Source of the DNA: Camelus bactrianus
Lineage: Eukaryota; Chordata; Mammalia; Artiodactyla; Camelidae
DNA length: 64,000 nucleotides
Assembly (NCBI RefSeq): GCF_048773025.1
Contig: NC_133540.1
Location: 83,331,501 to 83,395,500 of the forward strand
Direction of reading: 5' to 3'
Under the pieces are notes generated by a model, which saw nothing but the letters and a program-made list of their open reading frames with translations, was not told the DNA's origin and searched no databases. Made by a program: the position numbers and the translations under genes. This document shows positions 24,330-37,094 of the stretch, one piece after another. The stretch's first letter is position 1. The number at the start of each line of letters is the position of its first letter.

Positions 24330-24535
24330 AGTGGTTCTAAAGCAATTCCCAAGCTGCATCACCAGCACCAGTGAATTCTGTATTATGAACCTGTTCCCAT
24401 GTGATGCAGTTTCTCCTGCCGCATTACAGAACTACTTAATCAGCATCTTTGGGGTGGGGCTCAGCAATCTGTTTCAGTGAGTCCTCCAGATGAGTTTCAT
24501 ACAGGCTAAAGTTTGAGAATCACTGATTTAATTCA
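24330..24535 (+). mobile_element. MER5A-type hAT-Charlie non-autonomous DNA transposon
   Basis: Near-complete copy from AGTGGTTCTAAAGC to GTTTGAGAATCACTG, which are imperfect inverted ends. The core has GGGGTGGGGCTCAGCAATCT and CCTCCAGATGAGTTTCATAC. No transposase, as usual for MER5. Confidence 0.82.
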
Positions 24536-24619
24536 TGTTCACATTTTTCTCTAATTTGTTGCCTGGGCAGAGAAGAGCCAAAAGACAATTAACACCCAAT
24601 ACCAACTGTAATTTACAGG

Positions 24620-24830
24620 TTACTGAATGCTACAAAAGCTGTACAAAGTGATAAACATACATCATAGAATGTATCCTTAGTTTTATAAGATACCTATTTT
24701 GTCAGGTAGTTATTTGTATTCCCATTTTTCAACCTTACATTGAATGAACTTCCCCTTAGTGACTTATTATTTAGTCCCTAAGTACAGAGTCTGTATTCCA
24801 AGCTAGGCCATGAATTTACCCACTATACCA
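24620..24830 (-). repeat. MIR SINE, reverse orientation, diverged
   Basis: ATACCTATTTTGTCAGGTAG, CCCATTTTTCAACCTTACAT and CAGAGTCTGTATTCCAAGCT fit a decayed reversed MIR. Confidence 0.5.
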
Positions 24831-25394
24831 CATTGTCGCCCCAAAACCTGTCAGTATCCTTGCCACATTCAATCATCGTTGGCTGGGAGCAGCCCATGGA
24901 CCTCACACAAACACAAAGACAAAGGAGAGGCTCCTTTCAGAGCTGCCTCATCTGCATTGATCCCTTTTGTATCCTTGCTATACTGTCCACTTAAACATAC
25001 AAATGAAACTAACAAGGTTTTAATCACTGTTCAGTAATTCTCATTTAAGAGTCACTATCTACTCTGGATTTATACTGAGTTAATGCTTAATAAAGCACTT
25101 ACGTGGGTGCCTAGCACATAGTAAATGTTAAATTATTAAATGATAATCCTAGAGTTTAACTGAGCTTCTGAAAGAAGGAATACTCAGGACTTTTAAGTTT
25201 GCAGTCCTCTCCCAGCTGGCATTTAATGCGGCAGTCGTGCTGGCACATGGCTCTCTCCTACAAGCATCTGCAACGTGGTACCAAAAATTTTTCCTATTGG
25301 GTATGCACAGAAACTAAGGCAGACAGGAAGAGAGTAGAGCAGCCTCTTCAGAAATAGTTTCCCCCAAAAGTTCTCATCACGAAGAAAACAAATT

Positions 25395-25545
25395 GTAATT
25401 ATATGAGGTGATGAGTGTTAACTAAACTTACTATGGTAATCATTTCACAACAGGTAAGTATGTGGAAGTCATTTTGCTGTACACCTTAAAACTTATACAA
25501 TGCTGCATGTCAGTTATATCTCAATAAAACTAGGGAAGAAAGTCT
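25395..25545 (+). mobile_element. L1M 3' end fragment
   Basis: TATGGTAATCATTTCACAAC, TTGCTGTACACCTTAAAACT, ATCTCAATAAAACTAGG match an old L1 3' UTR. Confidence 0.7.
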
Positions 25546-25654
25546 CCTATCAAGTCTCATAACACTTTGGAAACTATTTCTTTGTTTCATGCAATTCTGC
25601 CAAGTGATTGTAATTATGCATATGTCTTACTTCTTCAGTTAAGCTGCACTCATA

Positions 25655-25995
25655 CTCGTTTAATTCAACAAATATTTACTGAGCACCTCTTTGTGCCAGA
25701 CACCCCTCCTAGTGCTGGGGATACACCAATGGGCAAAATAAAAATGGCTGAGCTTGTGGAGCTTATGCATTTGTTGGGGGAGACAAACCATAAACATGAT
25801 ATTTACGTAAATTATATAGTCTGCTAGAGGATGACAAGTACATGGGAGTGGAATAAACCAAGAAAGGGAATGGGGTTTGCAATTTTTTTTTTAACAGTCA
25901 GGGTGAGCTTCATGGAGAAGACTGTTACCGAACTGAACCGGGGTCCAAATGAGCAGAGGCCTAGTAAGTGAGTGGTGATGGTGACTATCTTGAGG
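25655..25995 (+). repeat. L2 LINE 3' end
   Basis: TTCAACAAATATTTACTGAG, TGCTGGGGATACACCAATGG and GAGCTTATGCATTTGTTGGG follow the L2 3' consensus as I remember it. Confidence 0.72.
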
Positions 25996-26772
25996 GCACT
26001 TAACACAGCTTAATCACCAAAAATTTAGCAGAGCTCCTTGCTTATGGTAAATATTCAGTCACTGTTTACTGATTAAATAAAGTTCAAGGTTTTTGCTAAA
26101 ACCACATACCAGATTGAAGATTGGTCAAGAATGATTTGTCTTTAGCATGTCAAAACTATGATTCCTACTGAAGCACCAGAGTGTCGGAGCCTTATCCCTA
26201 AAAAAAAAACACTGAATAATCAGTATGAACACAGTGGAAGTTATTAAAAACGACTATTACCATTTGAAAAAAAGAAAACAGAACAATTTCTCTTCAAGAA
26301 ACTGCATTTCACTAATCAGCCTTCCATTATTTTAAATCCAGAGTCAGCATTTACTTTCCACAGTACCCTTAGATATATATATGCCAATTGGCCTTGGGTT
26401 TCTGCCATAAAAAAATTTTATGTGCCATGATAAACACTGTATTTGTCAGGAGGGACACTGTCTTTATATTTAAGTTTAGTTATAAAATGACAAATCTACC
26501 TCAAATATGTACCTATTTGAATTCAGTGATTAATGCATAATTATATCATACAAACTGCTCCTCATAATATTTTAATTTACATATAGCAAAATTAACACAA
26601 GCAAACTTTTTCCAATAAATTACTTCACACAGGTATATGCTTATGAATCTATTTAATTGTTCAAACTGTGCTGGAGAATACATATTTTGGAATACATAAT
26701 TTGTTAGATTCAGTTACAACAGAGATGATTTCCAATGGGAATTTCTTACACTATCCTGATTATCAAAAAACT

Positions 26773-26778
26773 TTTATT
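26773..26778 (-). terminator. JCHAIN: Candidate JCHAIN poly(A) signal
   Basis: An AATAAA on the minus strand about 550 bases after the stop codon. The human J-chain 3' UTR is several hundred bases long, so the position is reasonable, but other AT-rich hexamers nearby could serve. Confidence 0.3.
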
Positions 26779-27324
26779 AAAAAACTGTATCACTTGCTCC
26801 CAAATCTGTTGTCAAAATATATTTTTCAGTTACACATTTAATACCATCACTTTCAGTTAATTGGTTTCATAAATATTAGAGAGCCCATTTTAAATGATTT
26901 AATAAACATTTCCAAAACGTGTTTTCCAAATATTATTTTTCTAATGAAGACAAATAATTGACCTACATTTACATACAGATTTTCTCTACACAGTGATACT
27001 TTTTTTTAAAGAGAAGAATACAGAATGTGCAAAAGCTCAGGCTCTCCAGGGCAAAGCCAAAAAAAAAAGGGCAAAATTTAGTATGTCTTCTGATTTTTAC
27101 TCTTTTAGTTTTATTTTCTCCCCTTGTCTTTTTTTTAATGCTAAAAATTTACCTAATAAAAATAATGTTACTATTTCAATTATTGGGTAGGAGGAGTTGG
27201 TTTTACACTATCCAAAAAAAAAAAATCATAGTTTCAAATTCTTTGGTAGTAAATGTATTAACTACCTGGATCAAAATGGAGAGCCTTTCAAGATAAGGAG
27301 TTGTGCAGACAGCAATGACTTAAA

Positions 27325-27529
27325 TTAGTCAGGATAGCAGGAATCCGGTGTCAAGGCTGTTTCCACCATTTTGGTCTCACCATCATAGGTAAATGGGACC
27401 TTGTTTGTGTAGCACTTGTTTCTATCATAGGTATAGCAGGTCTCAATATCATCATCACAGAGATTGCTCTGGGTGGCAGTAACTACTCGATTACCCAGCT
27501 CCACTTCCGTAAGATCACATTTTTTACAG
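27325..27529 (-). CDS. JCHAIN: JCHAIN coding exon 4
   Basis: This exon starts within a Leu codon, then CKKCDLTEVEL, and ends SCYPD followed by TAA (27325-27327). The acceptor is GTTTTTCAG. It holds six of the eight cysteines. Confidence 0.96.
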
Positions 27530-30500
27530 CTGAAAAACAAATAACACGCTTTAGATGCTGTAGACAATCCCCATCAAACGTTGTCTCACAATTTGAGTGA
27601 CTACACATTTCTATCTAAAATCAGTTAATTCTGACAAAGGGTTACTCCTTTCAGACTTCAGCTGCTCTGTAATACAGAATCATTTACATAATTTTTCAAC
27701 CTTTAGTTGAAAGTAAGCAATATAATTGATAATATGAGAATACAATTATTTGTGTATACTATACAGCAACTTCTGCTCTGCTGGGTTTATTCCCAACTGT
27801 ATACTAGGATTAAATGAGTTATTTATAGTAACAAAGAAGGAAGTTTTAGTTTGTTTTATGTTGAACTCTATACTTTCCAAAGAAAGACCTGCATGTTAAT
27901 GTGTCTGAAATCCAGTTATTGAACTGTAAAGACAAACTGGCCCTTCCTATACTAACAGCAATAATTTCTTCTTTAGAATAAATTCATAGCTAACTTTTAT
28001 CTGCGATGAAGTTTTATGAATTTATGATATCTAATAATTAACATAGGAGTTAATGTATTCAAAAGTTCAAATTATATTGGTAGATGTTTATACCACAATG
28101 TTTTCAAAAACATTCTTGCTAATAAGTTTGATTAAAAGTTATTGACTTCAATATCTATTTAGTATGAAGGAAAATCTCTTACAGGTCGGACAAATGGTAC
28201 TCAAATTTGGTTCTCAGTGGTGAGGTGGGATCAGAGATATTCTCCCTGTTGTTCAGAGGAACACTAAAAAAGGAAAGAAAGAAAGAAAAAGGAAAATAAT
28301 GAAACCAGCAGATACTGCTATTTTTGGTAATAGATGCACTGCTAGGACAGTTCCTACTGCTTCATTTGGACATTTAGGATATTTAGCACTCTACAGGCAC
28401 TCTTAAGTAATACCATTACTCAGATTTCACAGTAATTGCTATTTTTTAAACATTTTCATCCAAAATAAACCTCACAGCAATTCCTCTGTCAACCATCTTT
28501 GATTACTTGGCAAATCCTTGATTTCCTTTAAAAATAAGCTCAAGTTTTACCTTCTCGTGATGATTACTTGGATCCCATCTCCTTCCTCCGTAGTCTCATT
28601 AAAGTGAATATACCTTTATTTTAACAAATGCCATGTCATAGTTGCTTATCTACAGAGTAGCTGCTTCCTTAGACTCTATAAATTCCTTCAGGCAAGAACA
28701 TTTACATATTCCCAAAGCCTTGCTAGATGTGTGGCATGTGGAATATACTCAATATTTGTGGGATGAGTGGACAGACAGATATTATTATCCACATTTTAGA
28801 AATGCAGTAATTATAAATCAGAGGGGTTGGTACCTATCCAAGTTCATACAACTACTAAGTAGTAAAGCTGGAACTGGAATCCAGACCTCTTGATCTGGAG
28901 ATGTTCCATGAAAAATTAGGTAACATACCAACCAGTTCAAGTGATTTCATTAACTTTTACATTTTTTCCATCTATGTTATCACTTCTCTTCATATGTACC
29001 CCTCCCTACTGAAAGATATAAAGAAAAACTCATGTTTCCTAACTCAGTATTCAGCAATATTATCCACATAGTCAAGCCAAAAATTGGTTACCATCCTTAG
29101 TCTTTCCTCTCTGTCATGACCTATATGTAATCCATCTCTTAGTTCAATTGATTTTAGTTCTTGCTATCTGTGAAATCCAACCACCTGATTCAGGACACCA
29201 CTGTTTCTCTCCTAGATTGTAGCAATACACTCCCCTCTTCAGTCCTGACCCTCCCAATGTATTATAGCCACCTTATTAAACGGTCCTACTAAAATGCAAG
29301 TGAAGAGCAAATCACTTTAGTCAATTTGATTAGTCTACCTTACCTTTATGCAGATAATTGAGTTCAATGTGAAATCATCTGTAGTCCATATGTGGTAGAA
29401 AACAAGGCTTTTAGTGTTATCTCAAGTTTCAGTTTGAAATGATCAAGGGCAGCTAAAATTTCTGATTCAAACTGAAATTACTCCATATGAAAAGGGCATG
29501 TTGATGACTAGATCTGAGCCTTCAGTTATTATTCGATCTAGCTGGCTGGTTTTAGGTTGCCTGGAAACCTTCCTTCCTGCTCCCAACTTCTCCATAATTG
29601 GCTCAAGCCCATTAATCAGATTCAGCCTTATGTAAGATGCTGCACATCAAAAAGAGGAGTAAAGATGTAGGTATCACATGCAAACAATTTCTAATATCAG
29701 AAAGTACCTCTGCTCACAACATGAAAAAATGAAATGCAAAATACCACATACATAATTCTGATGTTTCTCTCCACAATGTCTTGACTAGGATCTTCAGGAG
29801 AAGGGATGATCCTGGAAGTAATCCGGGCACACTTACATTTGTTGTCAACAAGAACAGTGCTTTCATCTTCATCTTGGGCTTGAAAGATAAAACACATTAA
29901 GAAGAAAGGGAAATGAAAGTCTATTTTTATATTTTGTAACAAGTTAATTTAGCTTTTTTCTGGCAGAAAAATTAAGTTTTATAGTTAATTAGTTTCATCT
30001 TTCTGCATTTGTTCTCTTTCCTAATCTAAAATAGCTAAGTGGAATCTCACAGCATAGTGAAGGAAATGCAAACGAACTCCAAAAGGAACTTTCTCTTTTT
30101 TCCTGGGACCAGTCTATCGGAAGCTGAGCTGAAAGAATTCTAGTTTTAATCTAATGATTTTAATAGAGGCACAACACTCTGAATGATGTAGCTTCATAAA
30201 AATCAGTGCCAAATGCCAAAATGAGAGAGAAAACAAAAATCTAGACTGGATTTTTCTCAGACCAAAGCAATTCATTCAAGAGTGAATAAAAAAAGAACAT
30301 TAGTCTATATAAACCGAGTTTGAAGTGTCACATCCTTCCTGAACTCCCGTTTATACTTTTTTTTTTGCTTAGATTGCATGAGAGCTAAGAACATGCACAT
30401 TTTCCCCAAGATAACCTTATTTTGTAAGACTTTATTCTCCTCTATATATACATATAATTTTCCCAAACTTAATTATATTCTTCTTTTTCATAGTAACAAT

Positions 30501-33193
30501 CAAGTTATCATGGTATAATGATTTAATCCAATAAAATAAGTGCTATATTTATCAATATTTCTTGTAAGAATTATTTTAATACAGTATATATAGATGTAAA
30601 GTGTTATAAATTTGCCAAAACAATTTAGAATATATTGTGAGATACAAGTTCTATTTAATATAATATGCATGTATACAGAAAAAATAATAAATGAATGAAT
30701 GAATACACAGATGACCATTAAAGTCTTAACTCTGAATGTCAACATTTATTGTCTAATCTGAACATTAGACAAAGAAGTCTGGCAAGTGTTGCAAAGAATT
30801 AACAAAGAAAATTTCTTATTATCTGAACTTAGATCACTTAACAGATATTTGAAGGGTTAACAATAAATAGCTTTATTTAATAATGCTAATTATTAATAAT
30901 TATGTTAAATATTTTTAATTTAATTTCAGCTAAATGATCTTTAAAATTTCCTTCCATCAGTCTTCAATTAAAAAATAAAGATTTAGCACATGAATTCAAG
31001 TTATAAACATTAAACGATAGGGATAGATATAATTGTAACTGGAAGTCTAATTATTCCAAAGATGATCCCAGAGCAGAGAGGATCTAATTGCAGTATTTCA
31101 GTTTTAATAATAAGTTATTATAAAAACATTTTGAGACCATTGTTATTGTACTTAAAGTTGTTTGAAGTACTTTATAATGCATTATTACGCTATTATTCGT
31201 AAGTTTTTAATAAATCTTCTGATAAAAAGTCCATATGGTACTGGAGAAAAAACATTACAAAGCCAATTTAAGATAATGATATAATTCTTCTTAATGTTTT
31301 GAAAAGAGTAAGATGTGGTTCATTTATTGTACCAAATATGCCACACTGATGAGGGATGTTGAGGGTAGGGGAGTATATATGTGTGGGTGGGGAGGGCTAT
31401 GTGCAAACTCTCTGTGTTTGCTGCTCAGTTCTGCTGTGAACCTGAAACTGCTCTAAAAAATAAAGTCTATTAATTAAAAAAAGAAAACAAAAGAGTAAGA
31501 TGACTTAAATGGTGTCCTCTTTCCTACTCTTTTATTCGACTCAAATGTTTTTCTCAATAAAACACAAATGAGCGTGTAATGCGTGACCAAAAATATAGAT
31601 TGAGTCGAGTATCAAGTCTTAAATAGAAAATATCTGTATTTTATTTATGGTATACATTATATTTTCTTGCCAGAAACCTAGGAAAAACCATCATTACTAT
31701 TATTATATAAAAATATTAGGCAGTCTAATATACCTACCAGGAAATGTACAAATACTTCCAATTCACCAAGATTTACAAGATTCAAACATTCTGTTTCATC
31801 AACAGGCAGTATTTTTTCCTAATAAACCTGCTATTATAGACTGTGCCTTACTGTATTTCAAGAGCATTTGAGACATAGTAGGTGCTCAATAAATATTTGT
31901 TTAACTTAACTTAGTTCAAACAAATTAGAAAATAGACTTAACAACAAGTACTAGAAATGAACATAGTGAGTTTACTGAAAAGTTATTCTCTGATAAAGGC
32001 ATAATAGGAAAGTAGTTAGGAGTGTGGATTATAGTGTCAGATGTCTTGGGTTCCACCTACCACATGTTTATTGTGTGATCTCAGGTAAGTTACTTCACCT
32101 CTCTAAATTTCAGTGGGCTCAACTATGTATCAGAAATAATAATGGTACATACTCTCAAATGGTTATTGTGAGAATGGAATAGTATATGTAAAGCAGTTAG
32201 CATAATGCCTAGAAAATAGTATTACTCAGTAAATGATAGCTCTTTTACACATACATAGCCATATATATGTTTCACATATATGTTTATAGGTATATTTATA
32301 TATGTATAAATACATATATTATACATGGTTTACTATTAATATCTTTATGGTTTAAATACTATTAGAAGTTCACTATTCTTAATGCTAAATTAGTATAAAA
32401 CATATGCAAAATAACTACTCTTAATTACATCATACTCTGTCTTAAAATAATAAGCTCAAGAAAAAAATAAGCTCAGTAAGTCTTAGAATAAACCAGCTTA
32501 TTAATTATATGACTTCTAATTCATATGTCCTTCTAATGAAAATTGTTAAACATTGTACTTCTATATTCAGAAAATAAACCATTTTCTACAGTAGTTTAAA
32601 AAGTTAATAAACAAAATAACCGAAGCATAGTCATCAAGTTGTAGGAAACCTGTACAACATTAAACATTGTTAAGGGTCATAATAAATCTGTACACTTAGC
32701 TCCAGGAAAGTTGTTAGAATTAACAATCTCTCTGAGGAAATTAAATCCCAATGCACTCCATATTGTATTTACAATAATTATTAATTCATTTCTCCAGAAT
32801 ATACATTTGAGACATTCAAGGAGAGGATCACTGATTTTCCAGGTTCAATATAGGTGTATTAGTATAAATATAGCTATCTATACTTATCCAGAAATACCTA
32901 TTCTCTTATTCTCTAGGTAGGCAAACAAATAAGAGAAAAAAGAATAAAAAGAATTACAGTGAGTTATATCTATCTAAATATCACTGTCCACACAAAGATT
33001 AAGGTATGTTAGAAAAAAGTAGCCAGCTAGCTGGCCAGTCAAAGCACAAACATAAATGTTTAAATCTGAAGAACAGATCTGTGTTCTATTTTTCCTTTTA
33101 TCTGGGTTCATTTTCAAAATACTACATACCTGTCACAAGAACAGCCTTAACAAAAATAGCCAGGACTCCCCAGAAAAGCAAATAGTTCTTCAT
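27325..33193 (-). CDS. JCHAIN: Immunoglobulin J chain, complete coding region in four exons
   Basis: Coding segments on the minus strand are 33193-33130, 29878-29752, 28263-28183 and 27529-27325, with GT-AG splice sites and intron phases 1, 2 and 2. They give 158 residues (human 159). J chain covalently joins IgM and IgA into polymers and is needed for binding to the polymeric Ig receptor; it is made in plasma cells (family knowledge). Visible: a signal peptide at residues 1-22; eight cysteines at 36, 38, 92, 95, 115, 122, 130 and 155, including the KCKC and CKKC pairs; one N-glycosylation sequon, N72-I-S; and the terminal SCYPD. The segment between C115 and C122 has six residues, against eight in remembered human sequence. 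The frame is intact. The gene is convergent with ENAM. Confidence 0.97.
28183..28263 (-). CDS. JCHAIN: JCHAIN coding exon 3
   Basis: This 81-nt exon encodes VPLNNRENISDPTSPLR through to YHLSD. The acceptor is TTTTTAG and the donor GTAAGA. It contains the single N-linked glycosylation sequon NIS. Confidence 0.95.
28745..28900 (-). repeat. MIR-like fragment in JCHAIN intron 2
   Basis: ATTATTATCCACATTTTAGA, AGTTCATACAACTACTAAGT, TGGAACTGGAATCCAGACCT resemble a reversed MIR. Confidence 0.55.
29752..29878 (-). CDS. JCHAIN: JCHAIN coding exon 2
   Basis: This 127-nt exon encodes QDEDESTVLVDNKCKCARIT through to VERNIRI. The acceptor is CTTTCAAG and the donor GTATGT. It carries the first cysteine pair; the second of these (human C15) bonds to heavy-chain tailpieces in known structures. 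Confidence 0.95.
31315..31490 (+). mobile_element. L1M 3' end fragment in JCHAIN intron 1
   Basis: CTGATGAGGGATGTTGAGGG, then TTCTGCTGTGAACCTGAAAC and TGCTCTAAAAAATAAAGTCT match an old L1 3' UTR. Confidence 0.72.
32005..32240 (+). repeat. MIR SINE in JCHAIN intron 1
   Basis: GTGTCAGATGTCTTGGGTTC, GTGATCTCAGGTAAGTTACT, GGTTATTGTGAGAATGGAAT and the tail GCATAATGCCTAGAAAATAG give a good full-length match. Confidence 0.77.
33130..33193 (-). CDS. JCHAIN: JCHAIN coding exon 1 (signal peptide)
   Basis: It encodes MKNYLLFWGVLAIFVKAVLV plus T and the first base of an Ala codon. The donor reads GTATGT on the minus strand. Signal cleavage is predicted before QDEDE, as in human. Confidence 0.95.
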
Positions 33194-33288
33194 CTTGACT
33201 TCACTTCTTGTGAAAAACTGGAGCTAAAATGTCAGGGTTAAGATGTGTGATCTACAAGGAGTGTGCAAATGATGGTGCTTCTGCTTTC

Positions 33289-33297
33289 TTAAAATAA
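33289..33297 (-). promoter_or_regulatory. JCHAIN: TATA-like element of JCHAIN (candidate)
   Basis: On the minus strand TTATTTTAAG lies about 100 bases upstream of the ATG, leaving room for a 5' UTR of about 70 bases. An ACCACA (Runx-type) site lies a little further upstream, around 33340. The call is inferred from position only. Confidence 0.35.
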
Positions 33298-33309
33298 CAC
33301 TCCAGGCAG

Positions 33310-34690
33310 CTAACAAACTAAAAACAATCACAACTGTGGTTGAAGTCTGAAATTTAAATGCTGCACTGGAAAGAAATGTATGGCTCAGATTTATGTATTT
33401 TTTTCCAAAATATCCCCCAAAGCCATGTGCAATTACTTTTTATATTACATTTATTCTATATAATTAAATCAGAAGACTAAAAATAATTTCAAGGCAGGAG
33501 TCCATTAAAAATGTTTAAATAGGGATTCTCAACATTATTATCTAGATAACAAGGTTTTCAAATCAAATATAATATGATATTTGTTGTGCCTAGAACAATA
33601 AATGAAGGAAAGAGAAGGAAAAGGAAAGAATTAAAGCCTGTTAAGGTTCCTATTGTATCTTAGGTCAACTCTTTCTGCTAGTCCTTAATTAACCAAGCTA
33701 CCAGGTTTAACATATATATTACAGATCACATATATAATATATACACATTATCATTACTTTCAGTTATTTTATAAGCTGAAACATGGAACTGGAATTAGAA
33801 ACAGGTGGATGCTAGATGTATCCGTTGCTGTCACAATTTGATAGTATTAAAGCAAACTTTGTGTTTGCTCACCTAGTTATAACTTTCAGAATTTAAACCC
33901 ATGAAATGATGCTCATTTGATAGGCCTAAACAGAACACTGTCACTGCAGTATTTCTTGTAAAAGTTTTCCTCATTAATTAGTGACGACAAAAAAAAAAAA
34001 GCCTGAGCTTTTAGACAAGGCATCCCTCTACCTCCCACTGCAATGTTAGAATGTCTCTTAGGCAAGGTTTGTTCCAAGAACATTCTGGTTACATTTATAT
34101 GCAACACCAAATCTACCTTACTTTTGGTTTTCAGTTCTCTAATTTTTTAAGAGTCTCCTATAATTTTGAGAGTTAGTAAAGAAATACTTCAGGACTATAA
34201 GTAGGCAAGCAGATTTCACAGCTCGCAGTAAGAAAAAAAAAATGGCAGAATGAAAGCAGAATTAAAGGCTTGCACATAATTGCACTCCTTCAATGTATTG
34301 AATGTCTAGCAAGAACAAAGTGCCAGACACTAGAACACACAATATTATTACACTATCAAACTTTACTCTCATTTTAATTTCTACTATCATAGGACCTAGA
34401 AACTATTTGGGAATTAAGAAAAATATACAAGATTCACATGAATAATGATATCTTATAGAAAAAGAAACATCTGAAGGTTCATTATTTTAGTGTGTGGTCA
34501 GGATGTCAAAACAAATACCAACCACCTAAGATGTTAAGGTACCTCATCTCTAACTGTAGTTTCTTTCAGCCTTATAGTTTTATAATTCCGTTATACAAAA
34601 CATGCATCTAAAAGAAATTATTTTAATGAAGTGTGGAGAGTGCCAAGTGGCACTTTTGTCACCAGGAGAGAGTTACCTATGCTGCAATAT
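33310..34690. other. JCHAIN 5' flank, nothing further recognised
   Basis: AT-rich sequence upstream of JCHAIN. Enhancers are likely but cannot be read directly. Confidence 0.35.
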
Positions 34691-34699
34691 AGGATTAGG

Positions 34700-34885
34700 A
34701 TAAGTGTTTTGTCAAGTGTGGCTCAGGGATCGTCTTCCCTAGAATCACTTGGAATATTAGTCAAAATACGGATTTCCTGGCTACACCCAATCAGAATTTC
34801 TGGAGATATAACTTTGAAATACGTATTTTTAAAAAGGCTTCCAGTTGATTCTGATGTACACTAAAATTTGAAAATTGGTAGACTA
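34700..34885 (+). mobile_element. MER5-type hAT-Charlie fragment
   Basis: CAAGTGTGGCTCAGGGATCG, CCAATCAGAATTTCTGGAGA, TTGATTCTGATGTACACTAA agree with a diverged MER5A. Confidence 0.68.
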
Positions 34886-35071
34886 GAAGCCTATGGGGGA
34901 GGAGGGGAATAACTAGCAGCATTAACTATAAAAGAGCAAGAAGCTAATAAAAGTTTTTTCTTTTTTTAACAAAGAGACTTACATTGAAAATTTAGCTAAG
35001 GTTTCTATTTATTTTACAATTCTGTTTTATACGTAAATTGTTTCATGAATTTTTAGTACTATATATACTAC

Positions 35072-35102
35072 AGTGATATATATATATACATATATATAAT
35101 AG
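35072..35102. repeat. (TA)n microsatellite
   Basis: GATATATATATATACATATATATAAT, alternating AT/TA with one interruption. Confidence 0.88.
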
Positions 35103-35819
35103 TACTATGTATTTTAAACCACTTTATCTCTGGTTTTGTAATTCTCACTTTAAAAAAATGTAAAATGTGAATAGTAGAACCCTTTCCATTCAAGTGAGTT
35201 AAAACTGGGAGCTTAGCCACATGTTCTAAATTCTTCACCAAAAAATGGTTTATTTTTCCATGTTTATCTATGAGATTCTTACAGTATGAGTTTCAGTATA
35301 GACTCATTTGTATGAAAGAGATGTTAAGGTAATTTAGTCTCACCTTCTTTACTCCTAGTCAAGTTTTGTTTCAATGTCCTATACAGCAAACAGTCTGAGT
35401 TTAGAAGATGATCTGAAATAGGCCAATGCTTCACTTCCTCTGTACATAACTTATTATATTTAGGATACTCAAACCATGACAGATTTGATTCTCTTGAGAC
35501 ACACAGAATATACTCTCCTTGTTTTCTTCCTACCTCACTGATGATTCTTGTTCAGCATCTTGCTGAATTTTCTTCTGAATATTAAGGTTGATCCTCAGCC
35601 TTCTCTTTTCTCTCATCCTCTCCCTAATTCATTTTATCTGATCCTATGTTTTTTAATGTAGAACACGTTGTGACTTTCCAATGTATAACTGTAGACTTTC
35701 CCTTACCCACTGAGCTACAAACTCCTGTATCCAACTTTCTCTTTGATATCTTCACTTGTCTGTCTAACAGTTACCTAAAACGTAACCAGGTAAAGCAGTA
35801 CTCTTGATGACCAAGTCAC

Positions 35820-36110
35820 TCTCACACTTCCAATCCCATCTTTGTCTGTCCCTAGTCTTCCTCATCTCAGTAAATGGCACCTCCACCCACCTGGTTGCTC
35901 AAGGCAAAATCCTCTTCTTTGATCCCCTTCTGTTCTTCTCCCTCACATTCAATTTATCACCATGTCACGTTTGTTTTATTTCCACAGTATATCCCAAATG
36001 TATCTGATTCTCTCCATTTTCACTGTCACCCTAGTCCAAGCCTCTATCTTCTTTCATAGACTACTACAATAGCCATAGTGATAAAAAGTGATTTTTCCTT
36101 TGCCACAGCA
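35820..36110 (-). repeat. Ancient L2-type repeat, reverse orientation
   Basis: TCTCCATTTTCACTGTCACC, CTAGTCCAAGCCTCTATCTT, AGACTACTACAATAGCCATA match a common ancient mammalian repeat read in reverse. The family name is uncertain. Confidence 0.45.
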
Positions 36111-36359
36111 TTGACAACTAGGGCTCACAGCTGACCATCAAGAATGGCTAAGTACCCTAAATTCTAAAGAAAGTTAGATACTTCCTCCATGACTTAACAA
36201 GAGGCAACAGAACTCAACTTACTGCCATCAATCACCACCCTCACTGCTCTGGTTTCACAATGTGGAAACAAACCTAAGCGTCAGCCAGCCTGAGTCTTAA
36301 TTATCTTGAGGCTCTTGTATAGAATCTATTTCCAACCTCATTCAAGTTGTTGGTTGAAT

Positions 36360-36765
36360 TCAGTCCCTTGTGCTTTTAGAGTCAAGGTCTCCATTCTCTT
36401 ACCTACTGTCACCTGGAGGTTGTTCTCAGCTTCTAGATGCTGACAACATCCCCTGGCCAGTGGCCCTCTTGATCTTAAAACTTAGTAATAGTGGGTCAAG
36501 TCCTTCTCGTGCTTCAAATCTCTCTGACCTCTGCTTTTGCAACATCTTTCCTGTTTCCAATTAGGGAAAGTTCTCTGCTTTTAGGGGCTCATGTGATCAC
36601 ACTGGGCCCATCCAGATAATAAAGGATAATCTCCCACTGTAGGCTCATAACTTTAATCACATTTGAAAGTCTCTTTTGTTACATAATGTGTAGCAAATTC
36701 ATAGGTGCTAGAGATTAGGGCATGTAAATTTGAGGGGACATTATTCTGCCTTCCACAGACTTAGC
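36360..36765 (-). repeat. Old interspersed repeat, family not named
   Basis: A block ending ACATTATTCTGCCTTCCACA and containing GTGATCACACTGGGCCCATC. I recognise this word order from other mammalian genomes but cannot assign the class; it may be LTR-derived. It is a fossil with no coding content, and the orientation is a guess. Confidence 0.4.
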
Positions 36766-37094
36766 TGAACACTCTCCCAAGAAGAAAGGAATCAGCAAGT
36801 AAAAGGTCTAAAATGGGAAAAGAGTTTGGCCTGCACAGGACAAGTGGCAGGAAAGAAGGCCCCCAAAGCTATAGCAAAGTGAAGGAGAGAACATAGTAAT
36901 AACACCATGCACTTCTTTCTAAGAGTAACTTTTTTCCCCATTTGAATTGTATAAGTTTAGAATCTATTTTGAATTTTTGAATCAATCTTAGTCATTCTAA
37001 AGCTAAAGGTGGAGCATAAGCCTCCTTTCAGTCTCTTTCACTTCCCACAAAACCAAAAGCTATCGATATTTTTTCATATTTATATGGAAAAATT

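Larger units (their letters stand above)
29879..33129 (-). other. JCHAIN: JCHAIN intron 1
   Basis: The largest JCHAIN intron. It holds an old L1 3' fragment (31315-31490), a MIR (32005-32240) and AT-rich sequence. Known J-chain regulatory elements were not identified. Confidence 0.7.
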
